DNA from: Rhodohalobacter sp. 614A
GTDB taxonomy: Bacteria > Bacteroidota > Rhodothermia > Balneolales > Balneolaceae
Direction of reading: 5' to 3'
Length of the DNA stretch: 64,000 bases
NCBI RefSeq assembly: GCF_021462415.1
Contig: NZ_JAKEDS010000002.1
Span: 1,116,001 to 1,180,000 of the forward strand
The notes beneath the pieces are model-generated. The model ran no database searches. It saw only the letters and a list, made by a program, of their open reading frames with translations, and was not told the DNA's origin. The position numbers and the translations under genes were made by a program. Below are positions 53,527 to 62,998 of the stretch, piece after piece; within the stretch, counting starts at the first letter, position 1; each line of letters begins with the position of its first letter.

Positions 53527-56500
53527 TCATCCCACACTTCCCTCCACGATTTCAATCTCCTCCTCACTCAATCCATACAACTCATACACCAGCCGGTCTA
53601 TTTCCGCTTCCAGTTTGCCGGTGTCGGCTTCGGGGTTTTGTTTTTTGGTGATGAGGATTTCGTCCACGAGTGTGGTAAGTTTTTCTGATTTTTTTGGAAC
53701 TGGAAAATCTTTTAAAAACACATAACTGGGCTCATAATAATCCCCTCTTAGTTTGGGGAGAATTAAGTCGTACAAAAAATAAACAAGAGTACTGTTCATG
53801 TAACCCAAAAGAAATTTATCATCTAAACTGATGATAAAGCACTTTTGGTTTGTATACTTGTTTTCATCGTCATAGGTATATTCTGGCTGCTTACATATAT
53901 TTGGATAAATAATCTTTGGCTTCTCAAACTCTTCATAATAATCGACTGCATCCTGAATTTCATACCATTTATAACTTCCCGGTTTTCTTCCTGGCCATTC
54001 GCTGCCTGGAATATCCTTGGGGCGGGGTTTCAGCTGTTCTTTAAATCCTTCTAAATATTTTTTAACGGCCGGGTACTTATCAATTTCAATTCCTCGTCTT
54101 GTAAAAATCAGATAGTTTTCGGGCTCGGGGACCTGATATCGTTTAATATCCCGCCCTGCCAAAAAGGGTTTTATCAATTCCGCACTGGATGCATCTTCAG
54201 CGATCAACCGGTCTTTCGTTTCCTCGTCAATCACAAAAGCTTTATTCAATCCGGTTTTAATGCCATAAAATATTTTCCCTTCTACATATTCACCCAATGG
54301 AGTTCCTGCCTCTTTGAGTTTTTCAAGCAATCGTTGAGTTTCTATCGGCACCAACGACCAGCCTTCTTCACTCAATTTGGTTGCATCTACTTCAAAGCCA
54401 TTTTCCTCTTCCAGAACCTCAAAATTTTCTACAGGCAAACTTTCCACTTCAAATGCTTTGAACACCGTTGGATGGTCGGTTTTCCTGATTTCCAGCAAAC
54501 AGGGATAGGTTGTGGCTTCTTCAAAAACGGGCAGGTCTCCAAAATCGGTGATGGCCGTAATTTGTCTTTGCTGCATCCACGTTCTCAACGGTTTGCCGTA
54601 ATTCGCCCGCATCCATTTATTCGCCACGATATAATGGAAGTAGCCGTTTTCCCGAAGTAATTTCACGCCCTGTTCTATGAAATAAGCATACAAATCCGCA
54701 GTTCCGGCATATACATCAAAATGGGTTTTTAAAAAGGGTTTTAAATCGCCCAACGCTTCCTGCCGCACATACGGCGGATTCCCAATCACCACATCAAACC
54801 CAACAAATGTACCGTCTTTATCCAGCACTTCCGGGAATTCGAAACGCCATTCAAAGGCTTCGCGGTAAAAAGCCCCGGCTTCTTCCCCGGCTTTTTCTTC
54901 TTCCAGTCTGGCTACTTTTTTCTGCTGTTTTTTGAGTTCTTTTTTGGTGGCTTTTCCTTCTCCGAACAGGTCTTCGTTCTGCATCAACTCCAGCTTTCCG
55001 CGGGCGTTACTCAGCTTTTTGTTGATGGGTTTATTGTTGAGCAGGCTTTCGCTGTATTCGGCTTTAATGTCGTCAATGAGTTTTTCCAGGCGCTGTTTCT
55101 CATTGCGGACACGCGTTTCGCGGTAGCTGCGCACAGCCTGTTTGTAATCTTCCAGCGAGTGCTCGCTTTTCTTGAAGATGGAACTGAGATCTTCATCCAG
55201 CCCAAACCGGCTCACCAGCGAATTCCCCGGTTTTATGTTGATATCAATATTGGGAAGGACTTCCAGTTCGGAGTATTCACCCTCACCCAGTCCACCCTCT
55301 CTCCCGCCAGCGGGCGAGGGGAGATCTTTTTCATTCGTTTTTGAATGTGTATTAATCTCTTTACCCGTTCTTTCTCCCTGAGGGTGAGGGTCAAAATGAG
55401 GGCCCGGGCGATAATACGCATGTTTCAGCAGTTCAATCCACAACCGCAGCCGGCAGATTTTCACTGAATTGGGATTGATATCCACCCCAAACAAACAGTT
55501 TTCGATCAGGAATTTCTTTTCGTGGAAGAGCGCCATTTGTACACGCTGGCGGTCACTTCCCGCCGGTTTACGGGTTACCTTCCCGTCTTTCCATTCGTGC
55601 TTCAGCTTGTACTCAAACAGTTCACCTTCGTGCTCAATAGCCAGTTCATCGTTTTCCACCTCAATATCCAGGTATGGAATGCGCTTGCCTTCCGGGTCGC
55701 ACAAAATCTTCAACTCCGACTTGATCGCAATCAGCTCATTCAGGCAGGAAACCAGAAAATGTCCCGATCCCACGGCCGGGTCACAAATGGTGATGGAATT
55801 AATGATGTCATTGGCTTGCCGGATGGAAATGTCTCGTCCGATGCGGTTGGAGATGTCGGTGAGGGTGAGTTTGTCGCCCTCACCCAATTCACCCTCTCCC
55901 CGCCCTTCGGGCACCCCGCTCCCACTGGGAGAGGGAAGTTTTTGAGAATGTGTTTTATCAGAAACATATGACTGAATCGTTTCCAGAACGTTTACAGTAT
56001 TATTTTGAACCTCCTCATTTTTAAATCTTACGATTTGAAGGTTCATTTCCTTTAAAATTTTCTCCCGCTCCTGATCGGATATCTGCTGTTTTTCTTCATT
56101 ATGATATCTGCCATCCAGTTCTATGGCAAGTTTTGCCTCATGGCAATAAAAATCGATAACAAAACCCTCTTTGATCGGATGCTGCCGTCTGAATTTTAGC
56201 CCCATCTGTTTATTCCGCAACAATTGCCAAAGCATCTCCTCAGCCGGCGTCTGGTTTTTGCGAAGGTATCTCGCATTTTCCAGCAGCGACTCAGGAAGCT
56301 TTGCTCTCGGCGTTTCAGAAGACATCCCGCGCTCGAAATCACTCCCTTTTCCCTCGGGGAGAGGGGTTGGGGAGAGGGCCTCTGCAAACTTATCAATCAC
56401 CGCTTTCCGCAAGGTTTCCCGCGCCATATACTCGGTGATAAACCCGGGTGTAAAAAACGAACCGTCTTTGTAACCGTTGATCTTCTCAAAAATAAGTCCA

Positions 56501-57933
56501 AGCACCGAAGCGTTGATCAGCGTTTTGTCTTCAGTTTGAATGCCGCCCGAACTTTCCGCGCTGAAATTATAGGCATCGAGAAACCGAAGGAGATAATCGA
56601 GGGTATTTAATGGGCCTTCGGGAGGGCGGGTTGCCTTCTTCAATATACTTTGAGAATAAAGCCCGAGAGACGCTTTGTCATTCAGCCCGGAAATCTGGAT
56701 AGTGGTTTTTTCGAGTTTTGTGGAATCAAACAGCGAGGAATTCAAATATGGAATATGCCCAAACTGTTCTTGCACAGATCGCGGCCTTTCCTCATTACGA
56801 AGAGCAAGAACCCTGAAGAAAAGTTTATTTAGCTCATCATACTCATCAATGGTATTAAAACTGAGAAACTTAAATTTGTCATCATCATTATGGTAGGAAA
56901 GCAGCTGGGCTTCCATAAGTTTTAAAAAGAGAATACGGTTCATCCATGTAATCACCAGCTCAAGCGCCACACCAAAAAGCTGATCATTTTCATCTCCGCC
57001 ATACTGAGTCCGGGCATCCCGAACCTCATTCATGTGCTGGTCATACCGTAAAATTTCGATAGTATTTTCTATCAGCGACCCGCTTTCTCTTTCATTTTCC
57101 GGCAGTCTTTGAATGAGCCGGCTCCCCTTCTCTTTTACTTCCTGCAGGCCAAGGATATGCAGAAATTCATTATAAAATCGTTTATCGAGCGAGTTGCTGT
57201 CATTGGCAAACGGTTTCTTCACCAAATGCTCCGGAGAAAAAAGCTTGTAGAGCGGAATCAGTTTTTTATCATCATCTTCCGAGGCCGGAGCTGCCAGTTT
57301 TGCTTTGTAATCCTTCAGGTTCAGATAAATTCCATTCAGGTTGGCATCAGAAGCCGCAATAAATTCCCTGAATTTGCCGTACAAAAAATCGGTATTGGAA
57401 GAGACTTTCTGGTCATTTTTCCAGTTTCGAAAGGTTTTAATCAGTGACTTTTTGGAGTAAAAATTCCGTTCGATCTCCTGGGCATCAAAGAAAAAGAACT
57501 CCGTATAATTGGTGATGACAACTTGTTTGATGTCTTCATTGCCACCCTCCCGTTCCTCAAAATAATAGAGAAGTGCTTCGTGAAGAGCTTTGGCGTTGCC
57601 ATTCTCTTGGGTGATCATCTCACGGGTATTTCCCGGTTTTTTCGCTTCAATGAGCACTTCCAGGATAGAGGATTTTGTTTTCCCGGAATAAATCCCCAGA
57701 TCCACCCGATTGCTGGTGTTTACCAACCGTTCTTCTTTATTGTAAAAACTGTTTTGCAGAAAATCCCGGAGGTACCCTTTCAGGTGTTCTTCGCTCTCTC
57801 CTTCGGCATGACTCAAACTTTTTAGGTACGCGGTCGCCTCTTCTTTAAAATGATCCAGGTCTGCCCGTTTAATAGTGACCTTTAAATATGCCTTATTGAT
57901 CCCCTGCCGAACAGTTGTTGTATGTAGATTCAT
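53527..57933 (-). CDS. Type IIG-like restriction-modification protein (Eco57I-type methylase) with two in-frame insertions
   Basis: 1468 residues, larger than usual for the family. N-terminal PD-(D/E)xK nuclease signature: VDLGIYSG (Asp78) and LIEAKK (Glu96, Lys98). Methylase motif I is CDPAVGSGHFLVS (about 718-730); catalytic motif IV is NPPY (about 1050), typical of N6-adenine methyltransferases. A coiled-coil-like stretch lies near 930-1010 and a TaqI-type target-recognition region follows to the end. Two segments do not belong to the family: residues about 519-686 (a DUF559 nuclease between palindromic ends) and about 848-884 (a short palindromic element). The frame stays open through both. 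No partner restriction or specificity genes are adjacent, so it is a single-protein defence system. Confidence 0.88.
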   Translation of the reverse strand: MNLHTTTVRQGINKAYLKVTIKRADLDHFKEEATAYLKSLSHAEGESEEHLKGYLRDFLQNSFYNKEERLVNTSNRVDLGIYSGKTKSSILEVLIEAKKPGNTREMITQENGNAKALHEALLYYFEEREGGNEDIKQVVITNYTEFFFFDAQEIERNFYSKKSLIKTFRNWKNDQKVSSNTDFLYGKFREFIAASDANLNGIYLNLKDYKAKLAAPASEDDDKKLIPLYKLFSPEHLVKKPFANDSNSLDKRFYNEFLHILGLQEVKEKGSRLIQRLPENERESGSLIENTIEILRYDQHMNEVRDARTQYGGDENDQLFGVALELVITWMNRILFLKLMEAQLLSYHNDDDKFKFLSFNTIDEYDELNKLFFRVLALRNEERPRSVQEQFGHIPYLNSSLFDSTKLEKTTIQISGLNDKASLGLYSQSILKKATRPPEGPLNTLDYLLRFLDAYNFSAESSGGIQTEDKTLINASVLGLIFEKINGYKDGSFFTPGFITEYMARETLRKAVIDKFAEALSPTPLPEGKGSDFERGMSSETPRAKLPESLLENARYLRKNQTPAEEMLWQLLRNKQMGLKFRRQHPIKEGFVIDFYCHEAKLAIELDGRYHNEEKQQISDQEREKILKEMNLQIVRFKNEEVQNNTVNVLETIQSYVSDKTHSQKLPSPSGSGVPEGRGEGELGEGDKLTLTDISNRIGRDISIRQANDIINSITICDPAVGSGHFLVSCLNELIAIKSELKILCDPEGKRIPYLDIEVENDELAIEHEGELFEYKLKHEWKDGKVTRKPAGSDRQRVQMALFHEKKFLIENCLFGVDINPNSVKICRLRLWIELLKHAYYRPGPHFDPHPQGERTGKEINTHSKTNEKDLPSPAGGREGGLGEGEYSELEVLPNIDINIKPGNSLVSRFGLDEDLSSIFKKSEHSLEDYKQAVRSYRETRVRNEKQRLEKLIDDIKAEYSESLLNNKPINKKLSNARGKLELMQNEDLFGEGKATKKELKKQQKKVARLEEEKAGEEAGAFYREAFEWRFEFPEVLDKDGTFVGFDVVIGNPPYVRQEALGDLKPFLKTHFDVYAGTADLYAYFIEQGVKLLRENGYFHYIVANKWMRANYGKPLRTWMQQRQITAITDFGDLPVFEEATTYPCLLEIRKTDHPTVFKAFEVESLPVENFEVLEEENGFEVDATKLSEEGWSLVPIETQRLLEKLKEAGTPLGEYVEGKIFYGIKTGLNKAFVIDEETKDRLIAEDASSAELIKPFLAGRDIKRYQVPEPENYLIFTRRGIEIDKYPAVKKYLEGFKEQLKPRPKDIPGSEWPGRKPGSYKWYEIQDAVDYYEEFEKPKIIYPNICKQPEYTYDDENKYTNQKCFIISLDDKFLLGYMNSTLVYFLYDLILPKLRGDYYEPSYVFLKDFPVPKKSEKLTTLVDEILITKKQNPEADTGKLEAEIDRLVYELYGLSEEEIEIVEGSVG
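55280..55390. mobile_element. Small palindrome-ended element inserted in frame in the RM gene
   Basis: 111 bases between CCCTCACCC (55280-55288) and its exact inverted copy GGGTGAGGG (55382-55390), with TCA directly repeated on both sides. It adds 37 codons (in frame) between the HAYYRPG and YSELEVLPNIDIN stretches. Its left end (CCCTCACCCAGTCCACCCTC) matches that of the DUF559 element in the same gene. It translates to a Gly/Glu/Pro-rich linker. Confidence 0.7.
55877..56378 (-). mobile_element. DUF559-nuclease element inserted in frame in the RM gene
   Basis: About 502-504 bases bounded by imperfect inverted repeats: CCCTCACCCAATTCACCCTC at 55877 and, read inward on the minus strand from 56378, CCCTCTCCCCAACCCCTCTC. 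Inside, on the same strand and frame as the host gene, is a DUF559/Vsr-like PD-(D/E)xK endonuclease domain of about 115 residues: NARYLRKNQTPAEEMLWQLL, LKFRRQHPI, FVIDFYC, LAIELDGRYH. The ends are translated as low-complexity linkers (LSPTPLPEGKGS and GELGEGD). The host frame continues on both sides. Confidence 0.75.
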
Positions 57934-58553
57934 TCTTACATTCTTTAATTCACATGGATTATAGGAAAAGAGGATGTGATATTAAAGAAGGAGTTTACCC
58001 GCCATTTTTACGTTGATATTCGCGGGAAGAAAAACCGTTCCGGATCAGTGATAAGTTACCTTTTTCAGCCATTCATCTCCCTTGGAGCATCCTTGTATTA
58101 TCCTTGGTACACCTTTGGTGAAACCCAATGCTAAGCCAGTCCAGTTGGCAGCCAGTAGAAACCGGGAATCAAACGAATATAAAGAGGAGTCTTTCCCGGC
58201 ATGTGAGCCCTGTTCATACATTTTTGAAAGGCCCGTTTTTCACACCAAAAAGGCGACCGAATTGCAAAGCTACTCTCCCTTGTCGAAAAAAATTAGAATC
58301 AATTAATTAAATAATTTAAATATTAGATCGCATTTCGTACATTTATGTCTTCTATCCATACATGGGGACTCATAACAAGTAACGAAGTATATAAGATGTT
58401 GCACAGGTGTGTGTTAGCTTACCGTGTCAGCCGCCTTATTCTTCCTCTTTGATTTACTCATTATTGTAGTGCGTCCGTTGCTCGTGGAAAGATCTATTAG
58501 TACCAGGCATTAAATCATTACACGTGCAATTGAAGAGCGCAGACGGCTAAAAT
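57934..58553. other. Intergenic region between RM gene and sulfotransferase
   Basis: 620 bases. The open frame at 58082-58306 shows no family features and reads as non-coding. It contains the RM promoter on the minus strand and the promoter of the sulfotransferase operon. The last bases (58543-58554) read ACGGCTAAAATA, repeated before the gene at 63107. Confidence 0.5.
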
Positions 58554-59396
58554 ATGCAGACGACATTCCATTTTATATCCGGATTGCCACGATCGGGATC
58601 TACCCTTTTGTCCGGTATTTTGCAGCAAAACCCGGATTTCCACGCCGGCATGACGAGCCCCGTTGCCACGCTTATTCACGGTGTTTTAGAACAAATGGGA
58701 GCCGGTTCAGAATTTTACTCTCATTTTAATGAAGAAAAACGGCGGCGGATTTTTAAGGCCATCATCGATGCCTATTACGAAGATGTTTCCAGGCCCGTTA
58801 TTTTTGATACCAACCGCATCTGGACGGCCAGGCTTCATCAGCTCACAGAAATTTATGATGATTTTAAAGTGATCTGCTTAGTCCGCAATCCCGCATGGAT
58901 TATGGACAGTTTTGAAAAAGTATACCGCAAAAATCCGTTTGATTACAGCAAGATGTTTACGGCTGCAAACCGGGCTACCATCTACTCCCGGTGCGAAAGC
59001 CTGATGAGCGGCGTGACGGGACTGGCCATGACGGCCCTCAAAGAGGCTTTTTACGGTGAATACTCTGAGCAACTGCTGCTGGTGGAGTATGATCTGCTTG
59101 CACAGCATCCCGAAAATACCATGAAGCTGATCTACCGTTTTCTGGGCCGGGATTATTACGATCACGATTTTGACAATGTAGAGTACTCCCATGATGAATT
59201 TGATCAAAGCCTGGGCGTGAAAGGCCTGCACACTGTTCAGCGAAAAGTAGAATTTAAACCGCGGCGAACTATCCTTCCGCCCGACCTTTTCCAGAAATAC
59301 AGCGACCTGGCATTCTGGCGGGATACGTCCGGTTCCGCGGCAAGTGTCATCGCTCCCAAAAGCAATAACAGTCTTCAACCAAATCACACTACATGA
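58554..59396 (+). CDS. Sulfotransferase family protein
   Basis: 280 residues. The PAPS 5'-phosphosulfate loop is at the N-terminus, SGLPRSGSTLLSG (9-21), and the 3'-phosphate site region is VICLVRNPAWIMDSF near residue 107. The rest follows the P-loop sulfotransferase layout with LIYRFLGRDYY near 192. It would transfer sulfate from PAPS to an alcohol or amine, perhaps on a glycan or small molecule. The start overlaps the upstream repeat word ACGGCTAAAATA. Its stop overlaps the start of the DUF4347/T9SS gene by four bases (ATGA), so the two are coupled and probably act together. Confidence 0.88.
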   Translation: MQTTFHFISGLPRSGSTLLSGILQQNPDFHAGMTSPVATLIHGVLEQMGAGSEFYSHFNEEKRRRIFKAIIDAYYEDVSRPVIFDTNRIWTARLHQLTEIYDDFKVICLVRNPAWIMDSFEKVYRKNPFDYSKMFTAANRATIYSRCESLMSGVTGLAMTALKEAFYGEYSEQLLLVEYDLLAQHPENTMKLIYRFLGRDYYDHDFDNVEYSHDEFDQSLGVKGLHTVQRKVEFKPRRTILPPDLFQKYSDLAFWRDTSGSAASVIAPKSNNSLQPNHTT

Positions 59397-62300
59397 TACG
59401 ACGAGATACCATCAAAAAAGCCGGAACAACCTTCGCACAGCTGGCACTGTCGATGACGGCACTTTCCGGCGGGGCTCATTCCTATTACCGAATACAGCGG
59501 GGATCGTACACTCCGGGCAAAGAGATCGTGGCTCAGCTTAATGCCAAACCTTTGTCGGCCACAGCCATTAAAAACAGCGACTGGCTGAAAAATCGTACGC
59601 AGGAAATTGCCACGCATACCGGCAGTCTTGAGATTCAAAAAGCTCAGCAAACCCGCGAGCTGATTATTGTGGACCGAGCTGTTCAGGATACGGATGTGAT
59701 TTTCAAACAGTCCCGCCCCGGCGTGGATATCGTGGAAGTGCCGGCCGGTTCCGACGGAATGGTAGAGCTGATGAAGATCCTCTCTAATTACAGCAATCTG
59801 GATGCCGTTCATATTGTATCTCATGCGGAAGCCGGTGCCATTTATATTGGCGGGCAGCGCATTGACCGAAGCGAACTGGAAGAAGACATGGCGGGTTTTG
59901 CGGCGATTAATCACGCCATCCGTGAAGGCGGCGACCTGCTTCTGTACGGCTGCGACCTGGCACAGGATACGGCCGGCGAGGAGTTCCTCGAAATTATCAG
60001 GAACAATACCCATGCGGATGTGGCTGCTTCATCCGACCTGACCGGAAATGCCGAATTTGGCGGCAACTGGGACCTGGAAATTCAAAAAGGTGACATTGAG
60101 GCCAAACCACTGGCTGAATCTATTGCCATGAACGATTTTACCGGAACCTTACAGTTCAGCGGAACCCTGGCCCTTGGAGGCATATCCCCCGGTTATGCCA
60201 ATATCAAAAGTTATACGATCCCCACAACCAGCTATGTATTTACAGTGGCTTCCGGGGATGACGGATCCAAAGACTTATATAATTATAATTCCGGTTATGT
60301 GTATATCTCCACCGGCGACTCCCAACAGACATATAGCACTTTCTATTTTGGCGGGAATGAAACCTTTGATCTGAGCTCTATTTATGTGTACCAGGGATTT
60401 GGAGCACCCTCAAAAACCATCACCATTGAATCCGACAAAGGGGGCCTTCAGAACTCGTCTTCAACGGTAGCGGCTTCCAGCGGAACAACGATCAATGTGA
60501 GTGGGTCCCAGTGGGAGGATATCACAAAAGTTACCATCCGCTATAGCGACAATACTATTATGCACTGGGTAAAAATCGATAATATCGCTATCACAAATTT
60601 GCAGGCTTCGAATAACGGCCCAACCGATATCTCATTAAGTTCATCGAGTATCAACCAAAGTTTTACAGGAGCAGGAGCGGTAGTCGGCAGCCTTTCTACA
60701 ACAGATGCCGATGGAAGCGATACTCATACCTACTCATTAGTATCGAACGGGGCATCGGACTCGGGCACGTGCAGTACCGGAGGAGATGCCGACAACGCCA
60801 GCTTCCAGGTCGATAATGTCAATGATGATTTTGAAACGGCAGGCAGCCTTGCAGCCGGTACGTATAATGTGTGTATTGAAACCGACGATGGTACAAGCTC
60901 TTACCAGGAATCATTCGGAATTACGGTAAACGATAACGTACCCCCGTCATACCAAAATTCAACTCCGTCGTTATCGGGTACCACCGGAACTCAAACCACT
61001 CTTACCGTTCAGCTCGATGAAATCGGTGTTGCTTACTATGTGGTATTGGCAAACGGAGCCACCGCACCTTTCGCTGTTCATATACGAAACGGAACAGATC
61101 GGTATGGCAGTCCGGCACCATTCAGCGGGAATTTTAACATTACATCCGCCAGCCAGGATTTTACGGAAGATATAACAGGCCTGAACCCGGGTACTTCCTA
61201 TGATGTGTGGATAATGAGTGAGGATCTGATTCCCAACCTTGGCAGTACTGTAAAACTCGATCTTACAACCTCAACTACGATTGCAAGTTTAACCACCACA
61301 CCCGAAGCTGATGTCACAGCCACCAGTGCCACATTGGGCGGGCAAGTGACGGACGAGGGCGGGATTTCGGTAACCGAAAGCGGCATTGTATGGGGAACGG
61401 CTACAGAGCCGGACGTGGATAATGACAATGTGGTCCCCATGAGTTCGGGAACCAGCACTTTCAGTGAGTCCGTAGATTTGCTTCCCTTCGGAACCACGAT
61501 TTATTATCGCGCCTACGCCACCAACAGTGAAGGCACGGGCTATGGTGATGAAGAATCCTTTACTACCGGCGGTACTGTAAATGTAAACCTGACCGGCACC
61601 GAAGGCTGGCGATTATTGTCCATCCCCGATGATGTGGCCTTGAATACATTCTTAGATCCCATCTGGACCCAAGGCGTTACAGATGGCGGAGATACCGATT
61701 TCGGTACGCCCAACGTCTATACCTGGAGTACCGACACTCTTGGCAATGACTCTGCCGACTGGGTACCGGTCACCGACCTGACTAATACTACACCGCCCGC
61801 CGGCCACGGATTCCTGGTACAGGTGTATGCCGATGATGATTACAACAACGGTACCTCTAACGAGTTTCCTCAAACCCTCAGTGTGACCGGCACCGAATAT
61901 GCCTCCGGTATCTCTCCAACCATGAACTCCAATGCCAACGGATGGACGGTTCTGGGCAATCCCTTTGCTTCTCCCATTGATTTTGATGATCTGTCGAAAG
62001 CCAATTTATCGTCCACGGCATATGTATGGGATCCCAATAGTGATGTCGGCGATGGCGGCCAGGCCGGGCAATCTTCCGGCAGTTGGAAAACATGGAATGG
62101 CACCTCGGGAGATCTGACAGACGGACGCATTGCTCCGTTCCAGGGCTTTATGGTGGAGAATACCTCGGCCGGGTCATCGGTTAGTTTTACCCAGTCTGAT
62201 AAGGTGTCCACCGCTACCACCCTTTTGGGAAAACAGGACGAACAACCTTCTCCGTTTGTTCGATTAGAACTGCAAGGCAACGGCATGAAAAACTCTGCCT

Positions 62301-62998
62301 GGCTGGAATTTGCCTCTGAAGGCTCGACAGACAAAACCGACGGCGACGCCTGGGAACTGACCCCGCTCTCAGAAAACTACGCAATGCTGGCCACAAAAAA
62401 AGACAATGGCTCGCTGGTTGACATCGGCCGCTACCCGCAGGACGGAGAACTGAACATTTCGCTGATGACTGAGGCGACCCAGCCCGGCTCGTATGCCATT
62501 ACCGTTACCGATATCGAAGCACCCGGCCAGACGCTGTACCTGAATGATATTCAAACCGGCGAAAGCATTCCCCTGAAAACAGGGACCCGGTATGAATTCC
62601 TCATCATACAAGCCGCCAAGGCTCCGGCCGATCCGTTTGCCCTACTACAAACCGGACTTCAAAAGCAAACAAGCGGGGAGCACCGGTTTGTGATCAGCTC
62701 CTCTGCGTTGGAGAACCCAGGCACCGAAACACCCCGGCAATTCACCCTGGAGCAAAACTACCCGAACCCGTTCAACCCGGTTACAGTGATCAATTATCAA
62801 TTACCCGTAAACAGTGAGGTACGCTTGGAAATCTTTGACATGGCCGGGCGGCAGATCACCACCCTGGTGAATACCCGGCAGACCGCAGGTACTTACTCGG
62901 TTAACTTCGATGGATCAAATCTTTCCAGCGGGGTGTACATGTACCGGCTGGAAGCCTCAGGCATCTCACTCACTAAAAAACTAACTCTCATCAAATAA
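59393..62998 (+). CDS. DUF4347 domain surface protein with T9SS sorting domain
   Basis: 1201 residues. The N-terminus MIRRDTIKKAGTTFAQLAL looks like a signal with a twin-arginine-like RR. Residues about 88-245 are a DUF4347 domain: AVHIVSHAEAG (His140, His144), LLLYGCDLAQDTAG (Cys187), DVAASSDLTGNAEFGGNWDLE. The His/Cys pattern recalls clan-CD (caspase/gingipain-like) peptidases; proteolysis is not shown. Cadherin/fibronectin-like modules follow (about 410-720, including GTATEPDVDN), then the shared EGWR/WTQG module (about 735-1100) and the T9SS type A sorting domain (last 85 residues). It should be secreted through SprA. It is translationally coupled to a sulfotransferase. Confidence 0.88.
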   Translation: MIRRDTIKKAGTTFAQLALSMTALSGGAHSYYRIQRGSYTPGKEIVAQLNAKPLSATAIKNSDWLKNRTQEIATHTGSLEIQKAQQTRELIIVDRAVQDTDVIFKQSRPGVDIVEVPAGSDGMVELMKILSNYSNLDAVHIVSHAEAGAIYIGGQRIDRSELEEDMAGFAAINHAIREGGDLLLYGCDLAQDTAGEEFLEIIRNNTHADVAASSDLTGNAEFGGNWDLEIQKGDIEAKPLAESIAMNDFTGTLQFSGTLALGGISPGYANIKSYTIPTTSYVFTVASGDDGSKDLYNYNSGYVYISTGDSQQTYSTFYFGGNETFDLSSIYVYQGFGAPSKTITIESDKGGLQNSSSTVAASSGTTINVSGSQWEDITKVTIRYSDNTIMHWVKIDNIAITNLQASNNGPTDISLSSSSINQSFTGAGAVVGSLSTTDADGSDTHTYSLVSNGASDSGTCSTGGDADNASFQVDNVNDDFETAGSLAAGTYNVCIETDDGTSSYQESFGITVNDNVPPSYQNSTPSLSGTTGTQTTLTVQLDEIGVAYYVVLANGATAPFAVHIRNGTDRYGSPAPFSGNFNITSASQDFTEDITGLNPGTSYDVWIMSEDLIPNLGSTVKLDLTTSTTIASLTTTPEADVTATSATLGGQVTDEGGISVTESGIVWGTATEPDVDNDNVVPMSSGTSTFSESVDLLPFGTTIYYRAYATNSEGTGYGDEESFTTGGTVNVNLTGTEGWRLLSIPDDVALNTFLDPIWTQGVTDGGDTDFGTPNVYTWSTDTLGNDSADWVPVTDLTNTTPPAGHGFLVQVYADDDYNNGTSNEFPQTLSVTGTEYASGISPTMNSNANGWTVLGNPFASPIDFDDLSKANLSSTAYVWDPNSDVGDGGQAGQSSGSWKTWNGTSGDLTDGRIAPFQGFMVENTSAGSSVSFTQSDKVSTATTLLGKQDEQPSPFVRLELQGNGMKNSAWLEFASEGSTDKTDGDAWELTPLSENYAMLATKKDNGSLVDIGRYPQDGELNISLMTEATQPGSYAITVTDIEAPGQTLYLNDIQTGESIPLKTGTRYEFLIIQAAKAPADPFALLQTGLQKQTSGEHRFVISSSALENPGTETPRQFTLEQNYPNPFNPVTVINYQLPVNSEVRLEIFDMAGRQITTLVNTRQTAGTYSVNFDGSNLSSGVYMYRLEASGISLTKKLTLIK

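Noticed and set aside
55469-55971. Overlapping plus-strand frames opposite the RM gene insertion
   Set aside because: They are complements of the methylase motif region and the palindromic ends and carry no independent signal.
58082-58306. 74-codon open frame before the sulfotransferase gene
   Set aside because: No recognisable features, poor start context and an overlapping open frame in another phase; reads as chance.
59384-60013. 209-codon minus-strand open frame opposite the DUF4347 gene
   Set aside because: It is antisense to a clearly conserved domain, and the composition mirrors codon bias of the real strand.
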